The notes under the pieces: model-generated
What the model was told of the DNA's origin: nothing
Database searches by the model: none
Seen by the model: only the letters and a program-made list of their open reading frames with translations
Translations under genes and position numbers: made by a program
Assembly: GCF_019112525.1 (NCBI RefSeq)
Contig: NZ_CP077800.1
Span: 1,674,001-1,738,000 of the forward strand
DNA: 64,000 nt
Reading direction: 5' to 3'
Source of the DNA: Modestobacter sp. L9-4
GTDB taxonomy: Bacteria; Actinomycetota; Actinomycetes; Mycobacteriales; Geodermatophilaceae
Shown: positions 39,698 to 48,836 of the stretch, one piece after another
Layout of the letters: the number at the start of each line of letters is the position of its first letter
Position numbering within the stretch: the stretch's first letter is position 1

Positions 39698-42325
39698 TCA
39701 GCTCGTGCAGGCCCCGGCCCCGTCCCCCGCCTCGGCGGGGGGCGGGGCCGCTGTCGTCGGTACGGGCGTGCCCACGTCGGCGGGGGCCAGGCCGGCGTAG
39801 TCCCGGGCCACCACCAGCTGCACCGCCGCACCCACCGCGTCGGTCTCCAGCAGGAGGGCACCGGGCACCGCGGCAGCCACCGTCCGGGCCTGCTCGAGCG
39901 CTGCCGCGCCGTAACGGACCACGGTGCGGTCGACGGCGCCGGGCTCGACACCGCGGGCGCCGATCCGGAAGCCGCCCGCGGCCAGGCCGTCGGCCACCTC
40001 GGTGGTGCGGCCGGTGCCACTGGCGTCCAGGACGTCGACGGTCACCCCGGCCGGCGGCACGGTGACCGTGGTGCCGGCCGGCACCGGGTCGGCAGCCACC
40101 GGGTCCGGCAGGCTGTCGGCCGGGGCAGCTGCCTGACCGGAGGCGTCGGCGGGCGCCGGCGCGGCCTCCACGGGCACCTCGGGCGCGGGCAGCCGGCCGC
40201 TGTTGATGACCTCGTCGAACAGCTCGCGGGTGGCCAGGGCGTCGACGACCACGGCGGCCTGGTCGCTGTCGGAGGCCACCCGCCCGACCTGGGCGACCGG
40301 CAGTGCGGTGACCTCGGGGGCCGGTCCGTCGGCCGGCTGCAGCGCCAGGCCCAGCGACCGCACGTCCGTGAGGCTGGTCTCCTCGTCGACGGTCAGTGCG
40401 TCGCCGGTGCCGGAGAGGAAGCGGGCGAGGGTGACCGGGTCGGCCAGCGCACCACCGGTGAGCCCGGCGACCAGCGTGGAGCCGAGCACCTGCTGCCCCC
40501 GGGCACCGACGATCGCACCGGTGACGTCGGAGCCGGCCCCGCCGGGACGCAGGTGGTCGGCGACGGCGGAGCCGGCCAGCGGCTCCCCACCGCCGGTCGG
40601 GCAGACGTCGACCTCGCCGAGCACGTCGACCAGGCCGGGCAGCCGGGCGGCGTCGACCCCGACGTAGTGGTCGATCCGCAGCCCGGTCAGCTGCTGGACC
40701 GACCGCACCAGGCAGGACGGACCGCCCTGCAGCAGCGCGTCGGCGAACGGCTCGGTGACCGGCGCGCGCAGCGTCCCGTCGGTGGCCCGGCAGGCCGGGG
40801 TGTCGGTCAGCGCCGTCGGTGGCAGCGTCACCACCACGGCGTGCTCGCCGTCCTCGGCCACGTGCGCGACGAACGCGCTCACCGACGCCAGACCGCTGCG
40901 CCCGGGCAGGCCGCGGGTGACCACCAGGGAGGTCTCCGAGCCGACCTGCAGCTGCGGTGCCAGCACCTCGGGGCCGTCGGGCACCAGTGCGTCCACCCGG
41001 GTCATCGCCTGGTCGCCGTAGACGTAGAGCCCGCCGTAGCCGGCGACGACGACGCCCAGGACGGCGGCCAGCGCGCCGCACGCCCGGTTGAACCGGCGGC
41101 GGGCCGGGCTCGCCGGCGTCCGCACCCGCTCCACCGCCGTCGAGCCGGTCGAGGTGGGCAGATCACGGCCGGGGATCGGCGGGAGCGGCAGGCTCTTGCG
41201 GACCCCGGGCACCGGGACCGACGGCTGCGGGGACGCGGGGCGGGCCGGTGCACCGGCGCCGCGCAGGGCCGGCAGCGGCGGCACCGGGGCGGACGGCGAG
41301 GCCCCGCGGCCGGCAGCGGGCGCACCCGCCGGCGGGGCGGGGGCGGCCGGTGGGGAGCCGGCCACCGGGCCGGGCGTGGGCCGGGGCCGCGCGACCGGCC
41401 GGGCCTCCGCCGGCGCTGCCACCGCGGCCCATCCGGCTGCGCGAGCGCCGGCCGGGGCCACCGGCGCCACGGCAGGGGCGTCGGCCGGGGCCACGGCGGG
41501 GACGTCGGCCGGGGCCACGGCGGGGACCTGGGACGGACCGGCGGCCGGGGCGGGCGCCGGTGCCGGTGACCACGCCGAGGCACCGGAGGACCGCGTCGGG
41601 CCGGTCGCCGGTCGGGACGGCGCAGCCGCCGGCGGCGGCGTCTTCCGCCCGGTCGACGGCAGTGGGGGCGCGGCACCCCGGGCGGGCGCCGGGGACGGCG
41701 CGGGAGCCGGGGAGGACGAGGGAGACGGGAACGGCGCGGGAGACGCGGAGGGCGCGGGCGACGCCGAGGAGGCGGGCGCGGCCGGCCGGACGGGGTCCGC
41801 GACCGCGGGCGTCCCCGCGAGCAGGCCGGTCGCCGGGGCGGCGGCCGGCGAGGGTGTCGCCGGCGAGGGCGCCGCGGGCTGCCAGCCGGTCGGCAGGACG
41901 GGCGAGGGGCTGACGGCCGGGGACCCGGGGTCGCGCCGGGCGCCCACCCGGGGGGCCGGCTCCGCACCGCGTGCCCGGTCGGGACGCCGTCCGCCGTCGG
42001 GCTGCGCCGCGGCCCACCGGGACGCGCGCCGGCCGGCGTCCGGCTGCTCCGGCGCGGCCCGGTCGTCGTCCAGTTGGTCCGGGGCGGCCTCGCGGGGCAG
42101 GCCCCGGTCGTCGACCGCCTGCTGGCGGCCGGTGGCCTCGGCCTCGCGGCGCTCGGCGCGGCGTCGGCCCACGCCGGTCCCGCCGGAGCGGGCGACGAGC
42201 TCGGCGACGGTCAGCGGGGCGGACGGACGGTCCCCGGCGGCCCGGGAGCCCGAGGCGGAGCGGTCGTCGACGGACGCGCCGTCGGTCCCGCTCGGCCTCG
42301 ACTGGTCCGCCACCGGTGTCGACAT
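39698..42325 (-). CDS. LytR-CpsA-Psr-like protein with a long Pro/Ala-rich cytoplasmic region
   Basis: 875 residues. Residues ~1-410 are low complexity (Pro, Ala, Ser, with short repeats such as VPAVAPAD). A transmembrane helix at ~412-436 (ACGALAAVLGVVVAGYGGLY) is followed by an LCP-like domain ~440-720 and a LytR_C domain near 775-860 (VTVDVLDASGTGRTTEVADGL). LCP enzymes attach glycopolymers to peptidoglycan, but the catalytic Arg/Asp motifs (D-x-R, RSDT, PRD) are not recognisable here; the region reads GRSGLASVSAF and LPPTALTD. It may be an inactive scaffold. ATG 42325. Confidence 0.75.
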   Translation of the reverse strand: MSTPVADQSRPSGTDGASVDDRSASGSRAAGDRPSAPLTVAELVARSGGTGVGRRRAERREAEATGRQQAVDDRGLPREAAPDQLDDDRAAPEQPDAGRRASRWAAAQPDGGRRPDRARGAEPAPRVGARRDPGSPAVSPSPVLPTGWQPAAPSPATPSPAAAPATGLLAGTPAVADPVRPAAPASSASPAPSASPAPFPSPSSSPAPAPSPAPARGAAPPLPSTGRKTPPPAAAPSRPATGPTRSSGASAWSPAPAPAPAAGPSQVPAVAPADVPAVAPADAPAVAPVAPAGARAAGWAAVAAPAEARPVARPRPTPGPVAGSPPAAPAPPAGAPAAGRGASPSAPVPPLPALRGAGAPARPASPQPSVPVPGVRKSLPLPPIPGRDLPTSTGSTAVERVRTPASPARRRFNRACGALAAVLGVVVAGYGGLYVYGDQAMTRVDALVPDGPEVLAPQLQVGSETSLVVTRGLPGRSGLASVSAFVAHVAEDGEHAVVVTLPPTALTDTPACRATDGTLRAPVTEPFADALLQGGPSCLVRSVQQLTGLRIDHYVGVDAARLPGLVDVLGEVDVCPTGGGEPLAGSAVADHLRPGGAGSDVTGAIVGARGQQVLGSTLVAGLTGGALADPVTLARFLSGTGDALTVDEETSLTDVRSLGLALQPADGPAPEVTALPVAQVGRVASDSDQAAVVVDALATRELFDEVINSGRLPAPEVPVEAAPAPADASGQAAAPADSLPDPVAADPVPAGTTVTVPPAGVTVDVLDASGTGRTTEVADGLAAGGFRIGARGVEPGAVDRTVVRYGAAALEQARTVAAAVPGALLLETDAVGAAVQLVVARDYAGLAPADVGTPVPTTAAPPPAEAGDGAGACTS

Positions 42326-42506
42326 CCCATCGTCGTGTCCTGCGGCACCGTGGCTGGGCCGCTCGATCCGCGCCCCGGCCGGGCTCGAGCCGCCCCCGGG
42401 TGACCGGCCCACGATACGGGCGGCGAGCGGCGCGCGGGGTGGGACGCGCGGGCGGGAGGGCCGACGTCCTGCCCCGCCCCGACCGGCGCGGACGGGTGCC
42501 GGACCG

Positions 42507-42512
42507 TAGCGT
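42507..42512 (+). promoter_or_regulatory. -10 element TAGCGT of the repeat-protein gene
   Basis: TAGCGT is 7 bases before GTG 42520 with no ribosome site; leaderless start. Confidence 0.6.
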
Positions 42513-42519
42513 CGGCCCG

Positions 42520-43476
42520 GTGAAGCTGCCCTTCCCCGGCCCGACCGACGTGCTCACCGCCGCCGGTGGCCTGCGTGACGGAGTCACCGAGGCACTGAAC
42601 CTGCTGCCCCGGCTGGCCGGTGCGATGGGCGAGCTCGAGCGGCTGCTGCAGCGCGGCACGGCTCTGATCGACCGCGCCGAGCTGCTCGCCGACTCTGCCG
42701 AGCGGGCCATCGCGGCCGTCGACGCCACCCGTGCGCACGCCGACGAGGCGATGACCCGGATCAAGGTGACCCAGGCCAACGCCGACGACGCGATCACCGG
42801 GGTGGCCGCGACCCGGGAGCGGGCCGACGAGGCCATCACGCACCTCGGGCTGACCCAGGCCGCCGCCGACCAGGCGATCGGCCGCATCGGCGCCACCCAG
42901 GCCGCCGCCGACCGGGCCATCGAGCAGATCGGCGCCACGCAGGCTGCAGCCGACCGGGCCGTGGCGCAGATCGGCGTCACCCAGGCGGCCGCCGACCGCG
43001 CGGTGGACCGGATCGGCGGGGTCACCGACGTCGCGGAGCAGGTGGTCCGCGCCGTCGGCGGCACCTCCGCGGCGGCGGGCGGCCTGATCGGCCGGGCCGA
43101 GGACCTGCTGGCGGCCACCGAGCCGCTGCTGGACTCGGCCGTCCCGCTGGTCGGCACGGTGACACCGCTGGTCGACTCCTACGCGGCGGCGCTGCACCGG
43201 CTGGCCCCGGCGGTGACCCGGTTCGCCGAGCAGCTGGACCCCGACGAGGTCACGGCGCTCATCGCCCTGGTCGACCGGCTGCCCGACCTGGTGGTGCACC
43301 TGGACGAGGACGTCGTCCCGGTGCTGGTGACGCTCGGGGACGTGGTGCCCGACGTGCACGCGCTGCTGGACACGGTGCAGGACATGCGGCAGGTGGTGAA
43401 GGGCTTCCCCGGCTCGCGCCTGCTGCGCCGCCGGGGCGCGGAGGAGATCGCCGAGGAGGAGGCCGCGCCGCACTGA
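42520..43476 (+). CDS. Coiled-coil protein with seven 14-residue repeats
   Basis: 318 residues without a signal peptide or clear membrane segment. Residues 68-165 are seven head-to-tail 14-residue units (consensus G-A-T-Q-A-A-A-D-R-A-I-x-x-I), each two heptads, predicted as one long coiled coil. A helical C-terminal part (VTRFAEQLDPDEVTALIALV and beyond) ends GAEEIAEEEAAPH. It resembles actinobacterial proteins annotated as ATPase or apolipoprotein-like, with no known activity. GTG 42520 follows a -10. Divergent from the LCP-like gene. Confidence 0.75.
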   Translation: MKLPFPGPTDVLTAAGGLRDGVTEALNLLPRLAGAMGELERLLQRGTALIDRAELLADSAERAIAAVDATRAHADEAMTRIKVTQANADDAITGVAATRERADEAITHLGLTQAAADQAIGRIGATQAAADRAIEQIGATQAAADRAVAQIGVTQAAADRAVDRIGGVTDVAEQVVRAVGGTSAAAGGLIGRAEDLLAATEPLLDSAVPLVGTVTPLVDSYAAALHRLAPAVTRFAEQLDPDEVTALIALVDRLPDLVVHLDEDVVPVLVTLGDVVPDVHALLDTVQDMRQVVKGFPGSRLLRRRGAEEIAEEEAAPH

Positions 43477-43482
43477 CCGTGC

Positions 43483-43514
43483 GGCCGGCACCGCCCTCGA
43501 GGACGGCGCCGGCC
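43483..43514 (+). terminator. Hairpin after the repeat-protein gene
   Basis: GGCCGG and CCGGCC outer arms with further CCG/CGG and CCTC/GAGG pairing, 6 bases after the stop. Confidence 0.5.
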
Positions 43515-43532
43515 AGTCACCGGTCCTCCCGG

Positions 43533-43581
43533 CCCCGTCCCGAGGCTCGCTCCGAGCTCGCTCGGAGTGAGGAGGACGGGG
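43533..43581 (-). terminator. Terminator hairpin after the DUF2795 gene
   Basis: CCCCGTCC/GGACGGGG outer stem with an inner CTCCGAG/CTCGGAG stem and CTCG loop, just beyond the DUF2795 stop on the minus strand. Confidence 0.65.
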
Positions 43582-43586
43582 TCCTC

Positions 43587-44015
43587 CTACTCCGTCGGGT
43601 ACCCGAGCGCGCGGACGACGTCGCCGATCCGCTCGTAGGTCTCCCCGGCGGGCAGCCTGGACAGCTCGTCGGCGACCGAGTCCGGCGCCCGGTGGTCGCG
43701 GGCGGCCTCCACCAGGTCCGGGCCGGTGCTGGGGAAGTCGGCGCGGTCCAGCCAGCGGGCCAGCTCGGCGCGGGCGACGACCGCGTCGGGCGTCATGCCG
43801 TTCGGGACGCCCCCGACCAGGGTGTCGGCCGGTGAGCTGTCGACGTCCGGCTCGCCCTCGGCGACGGGCTCGGGGTCCTTCCACTCCTCGGCGTGGGTGG
43901 ACCGGCCGGCGCGGATCATGCCCTCGACCTCGTGCTTGAGCTGGTCGTCCTCACGCGCGCTGTGCGTGGTGCTGCGGGCGGACGTGCCCGCGAAGGTGTC
44001 GTCGGTGTCGCTCAT
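43587..44015 (-). CDS. DUF2795-domain protein
   Basis: 142 residues. The C-terminal half (LVEAARDHRAPDSVADELSR to VVRALGYPTE) is the small helical DUF2795 domain, whose function is unknown; the N-terminal half is acidic and probably disordered (ARSTTHSAREDDQLKHEVEG). ATG 44015 has GGAG upstream. It is the second gene after the DUF2945 gene on the same strand, 14 bases apart, so the two are likely cotranscribed. Confidence 0.85.
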   Translation of the reverse strand: MSDTDDTFAGTSARSTTHSAREDDQLKHEVEGMIRAGRSTHAEEWKDPEPVAEGEPDVDSSPADTLVGGVPNGMTPDAVVARAELARWLDRADFPSTGPDLVEAARDHRAPDSVADELSRLPAGETYERIGDVVRALGYPTE

Positions 44016-44029
44016 CGGGGTCTCCTCGC

Positions 44030-44239
44030 TCAGTCCTCGTGCAGGGCGCCGGGCTTGTGGACGGCGGTGCCGCCGCTCTTCTCGCTCTTCACCTCGTACT
44101 GCGGGTCGTCCTTGCTCGCCTTGACCTTCCGGCCGGCCGCCTCGGTGTCCTTCGTGATCTTCTTCGTGACGGTGCCCTCGGCCTCGCCGCCGTGGCTCTT
44201 CCAGCTCACGTGGTCGCCCTTGTCGAACTCCTGCGCCAT
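44030..44239 (-). CDS. DUF2945 (hypervirulence-associated TUDOR-like) small protein
   Basis: 69 residues. GDHVSWKSHGGEAEGTVTKKI is the SH3/TUDOR-like core and DDPQYEVKSEKSGGTAVHKPGAL the conserved C-terminal half of the DUF2945 family. Rich in Lys; the function is unknown in bacteria. AGGAGCC precedes ATG 44239. Confidence 0.9.
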   Translation of the reverse strand: MAQEFDKGDHVSWKSHGGEAEGTVTKKITKDTEAAGRKVKASKDDPQYEVKSEKSGGTAVHKPGALHED

Positions 44240-44560
44240 CGCCGGCTCCTCGTCGTCCAGTCGTCGTCCGCTCGGATGTCCGCCCTGCCTGCCCGGGGCA
44301 GCGCGGGCGCACACATCGGCCTGCCCGGCCCGGCCGGGGTCACCCCTTCGAGGGGACTCCACCGGGACGGGTGGTCGGCTCCGATGATCGTCACGTAGCG
44401 TGCTCACTCGACGGGCCGCGCTGAGCGTCTTCCCCGGTCAGCGCAGTCAGCTGGTCACGCACGGTGAGTGCCCGTCCTCGATCGCCGGCCCGGCCGGCCC
44501 CATTCCCCCGGGGCTTGCCGGGTCGGCCCTCGTCTGCCCGGCCCTCGTTAACCTGGGGCC
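44240..44560. other. Intergenic region before the siderophore-interacting protein gene
   Basis: 320 bases without a gene I can support. It contains a GCGCTGA/TCAGCGC hairpin (44418-44444) and, at its end, the -10 of the next gene. The short open frames have no start signals. Confidence 0.6.
44549..44554 (+). promoter_or_regulatory. -10 element TAACCT of the SIP gene
   Basis: TAACCT is 6 bases before GTG 44561; the intervening GGGGCC gives no proper ribosome site. Leaderless start. Confidence 0.6.
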
Positions 44561-45361
44561 GTGGAACCGACCGAGACCGCCGACCCCGCCGTCGACGTCG
44601 TCGCCCGCCCGGTCGACGTCCTCACCGTCAGCGCCGTCCGGGACGTGACCCCCGCGGTCCGCCGGGTCACCCTGACCGCCTCGGGCGCCGTGGTGGCCGC
44701 GGCCGGCCCGACCTTGTCCCTGCTGGTCCCCCGGGTCGGCGACGCCGCCCCGCGCTGGCCGGAGGTGGCCCGCGACGGCCGGATCGTGTGGCCGCAGGGC
44801 AGCCACGGGGTCGCGCTGCGCAGCTACACCGCCCGCCGCCAGGACCCCGCCGCCGGCGAGCTGGACGTCGACTTCGTGCTGCACGGCGACGGCCCGGCCG
44901 CCGCCTGGGCCACGGCCGCGGCACCCGGTGCGGTGCTCGGCGTCGCCAGCGCCGCACCGCTGGGCGCGGAGCTCGCCGGCTGGCTGCTGCTGGCCGGCGA
45001 CGAGACGGCGCTGCCCGGGATCAGCCGGATCCTCGCCGCGGCGGCTCCGGACACCCGCGGCATCGCGCTGCTGGAGGTGGCCGGCCCGGCCGAGGAGCAG
45101 GAGCTGCCCGCCCCGCCGGGGGTCGAGGTGCGCTGGCTGCACCGCGCCGGCACCGACCCCGGCGAGAGCACCCTGCTCGTCGACGCCGTCGCCGCCCTGG
45201 AGCGCCCGGACGGCGAGGACCTGTTCGCCTGGGTGGGCGCGGAGTCCGCCACCGTGCGGGCGGTGCGGGCCGACCTGCGCGGCCGGTGGGGACTGCGGCG
45301 GCACCAGCACCACGCGATCGGCTACTGGCGCCGGGGCCGGGCCATGTCCCCGGCCGGCTGA
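44561..45361 (+). CDS. Siderophore-interacting FAD-binding reductase
   Basis: 266 residues of the SIP family. LRSYTARR is the FAD-binding motif, VDFVLHGDGPAAAWA the second FAD contact, LLLAGDETALPGISRIL the NAD(P)H-binding turn, and FAWVGAESATVRAVR the conserved C-terminal block. These proteins reduce ferric siderophores in the cytoplasm to release iron. No siderophore transporter is adjacent. Confidence 0.92.
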   Translation: MEPTETADPAVDVVARPVDVLTVSAVRDVTPAVRRVTLTASGAVVAAAGPTLSLLVPRVGDAAPRWPEVARDGRIVWPQGSHGVALRSYTARRQDPAAGELDVDFVLHGDGPAAAWATAAAPGAVLGVASAAPLGAELAGWLLLAGDETALPGISRILAAAAPDTRGIALLEVAGPAEEQELPAPPGVEVRWLHRAGTDPGESTLLVDAVAALERPDGEDLFAWVGAESATVRAVRADLRGRWGLRRHQHHAIGYWRRGRAMSPAG

Positions 45362-45425
45362 CACCCCCAGCGTCCTCACAGGGAACGTCCAGTGGCACCG
45401 CAGTCGGCCGCCCCAACCTGTCACC

Positions 45426-46202
45426 ATGACCTCGACAGCGGTGCACAGCTCAACGGGAGGCCTCGTGTCCGGGAGCAGCTCCGGCACCTCGGCGTCCGGC
45501 TCCAAGCCGGAGGCCCGGCTGCTGGTGGTCGACGACGAGCCGAACATCCGTGAGCTGCTGTCGGCCAGCCTGCGGTTCGCCGGCTTCGAGGTGGCCACCG
45601 CACCCGACGGGCAGCAGGCCCTCGCCGTGGCCGAGCAGTTCCGCCCCGACCTGTTGGTGCTCGACGTGATGATGCCCGGGCTCGACGGCTTCGGCGTCGT
45701 GCGCCGGCTGCGGCAGAACGGCACGCACACCCCGGTGCTGTTCCTCACCGCCCGCGACGGCGCCGACGACAAGGTCACCGGCCTGACCCTGGGCGGCGAC
45801 GACTACGTCACCAAGCCGTTCAGCCTCGACGAGGTGCTCGCCCGGATCCGGGCCGTCCTGCGCCGCAGCCAGGGCACCCAGCGGGTGTCCGAGGCGCCGC
45901 GGCTGACCTTCGCCGACATCGAGCTGGACGAGGAGTCCCACGAGGTCCTCAAGGCCGGGAAGCTGGTCAGCCTCTCCCCCACCGAGTTCAAGCTGCTGCG
46001 CTACCTGATGACCAACGCCGGGCGCGTGCTGTCGAAGGCGCAGATCCTGGACCACGTGTGGAACTACGACTTCAACGGCGAGGCCAACGTCGTGGAGTCC
46101 TACATCTCCTACCTGCGCCGCAAGGTCGACACCACCGAGCCGCGGCTGCTGCACACCCTGCGGGGCGTGGGCTACTCCCTCCGCCTGCCCCGCGGCACGT
46201 GA
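45426..46202 (+). CDS. phoP: PhoP-type OmpR response regulator
   Basis: 258 residues. Receiver domain with acidic VVDDEP, phospho-Asp in LVLDVMMPG and Lys in VTKPF; winged helix with LSPTEFKLLRYLMTNAGRVLS and NVVESYISYLRRKVDT. Block by block it is very close to M. tuberculosis PhoP (LTFADIELDEESHEV-KAG, ILDHVWNYDFNGE, RLLHTLRGVGYSLR). TcrA-like regulators are related, so the symbol is a best match. GTGA overlap with the kinase gene. A CAACCT 6 bases before ATG 45426 may be a -10. Confidence 0.85.
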   Translation: MTSTAVHSSTGGLVSGSSSGTSASGSKPEARLLVVDDEPNIRELLSASLRFAGFEVATAPDGQQALAVAEQFRPDLLVLDVMMPGLDGFGVVRRLRQNGTHTPVLFLTARDGADDKVTGLTLGGDDYVTKPFSLDEVLARIRAVLRRSQGTQRVSEAPRLTFADIELDEESHEVLKAGKLVSLSPTEFKLLRYLMTNAGRVLSKAQILDHVWNYDFNGEANVVESYISYLRRKVDTTEPRLLHTLRGVGYSLRLPRGT

Positions 46203-47809
46203 CGACGACGGACCTCCCGGTCGACCCGGCGACGGCACCACCCCAGCCCACCCCCGACGGACCGGCCACCGGCGGGACGGGCGCCACGGTGCACGCCGGG
46301 CCGGGGGGCCGGCCCGGGCGCCGGTGGCCGCACCCGCTGGCCGAGGTCACCGCCGGCATGCCGCTGCGGGTGCGCCTGGTCGCGCTCCTGATCGCCGTCG
46401 TGGCCGCGGCCCTGGCCGCGACCGGCTTCGGTGCCACCTCGCTGCTCAAGGACTATCTGCAGACCCAGCGCGACGGGCAGCTCAGCGGCTATGCCGCCAC
46501 CCTGGCGGGCGACCCGAGGCTGGGCTCGATCTGCACCACCGACAACCTCCGGCTGACCTCGCGGGACACGTACCTGGCGTGCCTGGGGCCCGACGGCGCC
46601 TTCCAGGAGCTCTCCGACGACCGGGCCGGCAACGGCCTGCCCGACGTCTCGTCGATGACCGCGGCCAACGCCGCGGGCTACGGGCAGGACCCGTTCACCG
46701 TCTACTCCGGCAACCGCACCGCCTGGCGGGTCGTCGTGCTGCCGGTCAACAGCCAGGTCGCCATCGTCTACGCCATCGACCTGGCCAACGACCGGGCCGT
46801 GGTGAGCCGGCTGGTCGCCCTCGAGCTGGTCGTGGGCATGCTGGTCCTGGTGGTCATCGGCGCGGCCGGTCAGCGGCTGGTGCGCAACAGCCTCCGCCCG
46901 CTGGAGGAGGTCGAGGTGACCGCGCGGGCGATCGCCGGCGGCGACCTCTCCCGCCGCGTGCCCGCCGGCGACGACCGCACCGAGGTCGGCCGGCTCTCGA
47001 CCGCGCTCAACGGCATGCTCGGCCGGATCGAGGGCTCGTTCCGGGCGCAGCAGGTCTCGGAGGAGCAGGCGGTCGCCTCCGAGGCGCGGATGCGCCGGTT
47101 CGTCGCCGACGCCAGCCACGAGCTGCGCACCCCGCTGACCTCCATCCGCGGGTTCGCCGAGCTGCACCGCCAGGGCGCTGTCCGCGACCCGGGCGAGGTC
47201 GAACGGCTGATGCAGCGGATCGAGTCCGAGGCCACCCGGATGGGCCTGCTGGTCGAGGACCTGCTCCAGCTCGCCCGCCTGGACCAGCAGCGGCCGCTGG
47301 ACGTCGTCCCGGTCGACCTGGCCGAGCTCGCCGGCGACGCGGTGCACGACGCCCGTGCCGTGCAGCCCGACCGACCCCTGGACCTGGTGCTCGACCCGTC
47401 ACTGACCGAGGTGCCGGTCGTGCTCGGCGACGAAGCCCGGCTGCGCCAGGTGATCGGCAACCTGGTCACCAACGCGCTCACCCACACCCCGGCCGGCACG
47501 CCGGTGACCGTGCGGCTGTCCGAGGACGCCGGCGACCCGGACACCGTCTGCCTGGCCGTCTCCGACGCGGGTCCGGGCATGGCCGCCGCCGACGCCGAGC
47601 GGGTGTTCGAGCGGTTCTACCGGGCCGACACGTCGCGCACCCGTGCGGCGGGCGGCAGCGGGCTGGGCCTGTCGATCGTGGCCTCGCTGGTGGCCGCGCA
47701 CGGCGGCCGCGTGGACCTGACCACCGCCCCGGGCCAGGGCGCGACGTTCACCGTGCGGCTGCCCCGGTCGGGCCCGGCACCGGCCGGAGCCGTGCCCGAG
47801 GAGGAGTGA
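46199..47809 (+). CDS. phoR: PhoR-type sensor histidine kinase
   Basis: 536 residues. A Pro-rich cytoplasmic N-terminus, TM1 ~58-80 (LVALLIAVVAAALAATGFGA), an extracytoplasmic sensor ~80-205 with a Cys pair (SICTTDN and YLACLG), TM2 (LELVVGMLVLVVIGAAGQRL), HAMP, H-box DASHELRTPLTS, N-box NLVTNAL, G1 DAGPGM and G2 GGSGLGLSIV. All catalytic boxes are present. The GTG start overlaps the phoP stop. Confidence 0.9.
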   Translation: MTTTDLPVDPATAPPQPTPDGPATGGTGATVHAGPGGRPGRRWPHPLAEVTAGMPLRVRLVALLIAVVAAALAATGFGATSLLKDYLQTQRDGQLSGYAATLAGDPRLGSICTTDNLRLTSRDTYLACLGPDGAFQELSDDRAGNGLPDVSSMTAANAAGYGQDPFTVYSGNRTAWRVVVLPVNSQVAIVYAIDLANDRAVVSRLVALELVVGMLVLVVIGAAGQRLVRNSLRPLEEVEVTARAIAGGDLSRRVPAGDDRTEVGRLSTALNGMLGRIEGSFRAQQVSEEQAVASEARMRRFVADASHELRTPLTSIRGFAELHRQGAVRDPGEVERLMQRIESEATRMGLLVEDLLQLARLDQQRPLDVVPVDLAELAGDAVHDARAVQPDRPLDLVLDPSLTEVPVVLGDEARLRQVIGNLVTNALTHTPAGTPVTVRLSEDAGDPDTVCLAVSDAGPGMAAADAERVFERFYRADTSRTRAAGGSGLGLSIVASLVAAHGGRVDLTTAPGQGATFTVRLPRSGPAPAGAVPEEE

Positions 47810-47927
47810 CCCGGTCCCGGCCGCCGGGGCCGGGGGCGCCATGACGGACACTGGTGGGGGCAATCCGCATCATCCCGATGTGAGAGTGCGTCCTGACCAG
47901 TGCCGCCGTCCCGGGGAGCTCGCCAGC

Positions 47928-48836
47928 GTGATCACCACCGACCACCGGCTCACCCAGCTGCAGACGCTGGAGGCCGAGTCGATCCACGTGCTGCGCGAGG
48001 TGGCCGCCGAGAGCGAGCGGCCGGTGCTGCTGTTCTCCGGCGGCAAGGACTCCATCGTGATGCTGGAGCTGGCCCGCAAGGCCTTCGCCCCGGCGCGCAT
48101 CCCGTTCCCGGTCATGCACGTCGACACCGGGCTGAACTTCCCCGAGGTGCTGGCCTTCCGCGACCGCCGGGTCGCCGAGCTGGGCGTCGAGCTGGTCGTG
48201 GCCTCCGTGCCCGACGCGATCGCCGCCGGCACGGTGCGCCAGGAGCCCAACGGCTCGCGCAACCGCATCCAGACCCCGGTGCTGCTGGACGCCGTCGAGC
48301 GGCACGGCTTCACCGCCCTGTTCGGTGGCGCCCGGCGCGACGAGGACAAGGCCCGGGCCAAGGAGCGGGTGTTCAGCTTCCGTGACGAGTTCGGCCAGTG
48401 GGACCCGAAGAACCAGCGCCCCGAGCTGTGGGACCTCTACAACGGCCGCACCCACCTCGGTGAGTCGATCCGGGTGTTCCCGCTGTCGAACTGGACCGAG
48501 CTGGACATCTGGGGCTACATCGCCCAGGAGGAGATCGCGATCCCGCAGCTCTACCTGGCGGCCGAGCGCGACGTCGTCGACCGCGCAGGGATGCTCTACG
48601 CGGTCAACGAGTTCATCACCCCCAAGGACGGCGAGCAGGTGCAGCGGCGCAGCGTGCGCTACCGCACCGTGGGCGACGCGAACCTGACCGCCGCCGTCCC
48701 GTCGGTCGCCAGCACGGTGGCCGAGGTGATCGCGGAGATCGCCGTGACCCGGCTGACCGAGCGCGGCGCCACCCGCGGCGACGACAAGGTCAGCGACGCC
48801 GCCATGGAGGACCGCAAGAAGGAGGGGTACTTCTGA
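47928..48836 (+). CDS. cysD: Sulfate adenylyltransferase subunit CysD
   Basis: 302 residues. VLLFSGGKDSIVMLELA is the PP-loop of ATP pyrophosphatases, with HVDTGLNFPEV, GGARRDEDKARAKERVFSFR and IRVFPLSNWTELDIW as CysD signatures. It makes APS from ATP and sulfate, driven by CysN GTPase activity. GTG 47928 has GGGGAG upstream; an in-frame GTG at 47880, 6 bases after CATCAT, is a possible leaderless start adding 16 residues. The stop overlaps the cysN start by one base. Confidence 0.95.
   Translation: MITTDHRLTQLQTLEAESIHVLREVAAESERPVLLFSGGKDSIVMLELARKAFAPARIPFPVMHVDTGLNFPEVLAFRDRRVAELGVELVVASVPDAIAAGTVRQEPNGSRNRIQTPVLLDAVERHGFTALFGGARRDEDKARAKERVFSFRDEFGQWDPKNQRPELWDLYNGRTHLGESIRVFPLSNWTELDIWGYIAQEEIAIPQLYLAAERDVVDRAGMLYAVNEFITPKDGEQVQRRSVRYRTVGDANLTAAVPSVASTVAEVIAEIAVTRLTERGATRGDDKVSDAAMEDRKKEGYF

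Noticed and set aside
44240-44560. Short open frames in the gap before the SIP gene
   Set aside because: They lack start signals, have shadow-type composition and cross the next gene's promoter.
47841-47927. A second cysteine leader peptide before cysD
   Set aside because: The only Cys codon there (QCRRPG) is in frame with cysD itself, and no stop separates it; it fits an alternative N-terminus better than a leader peptide.
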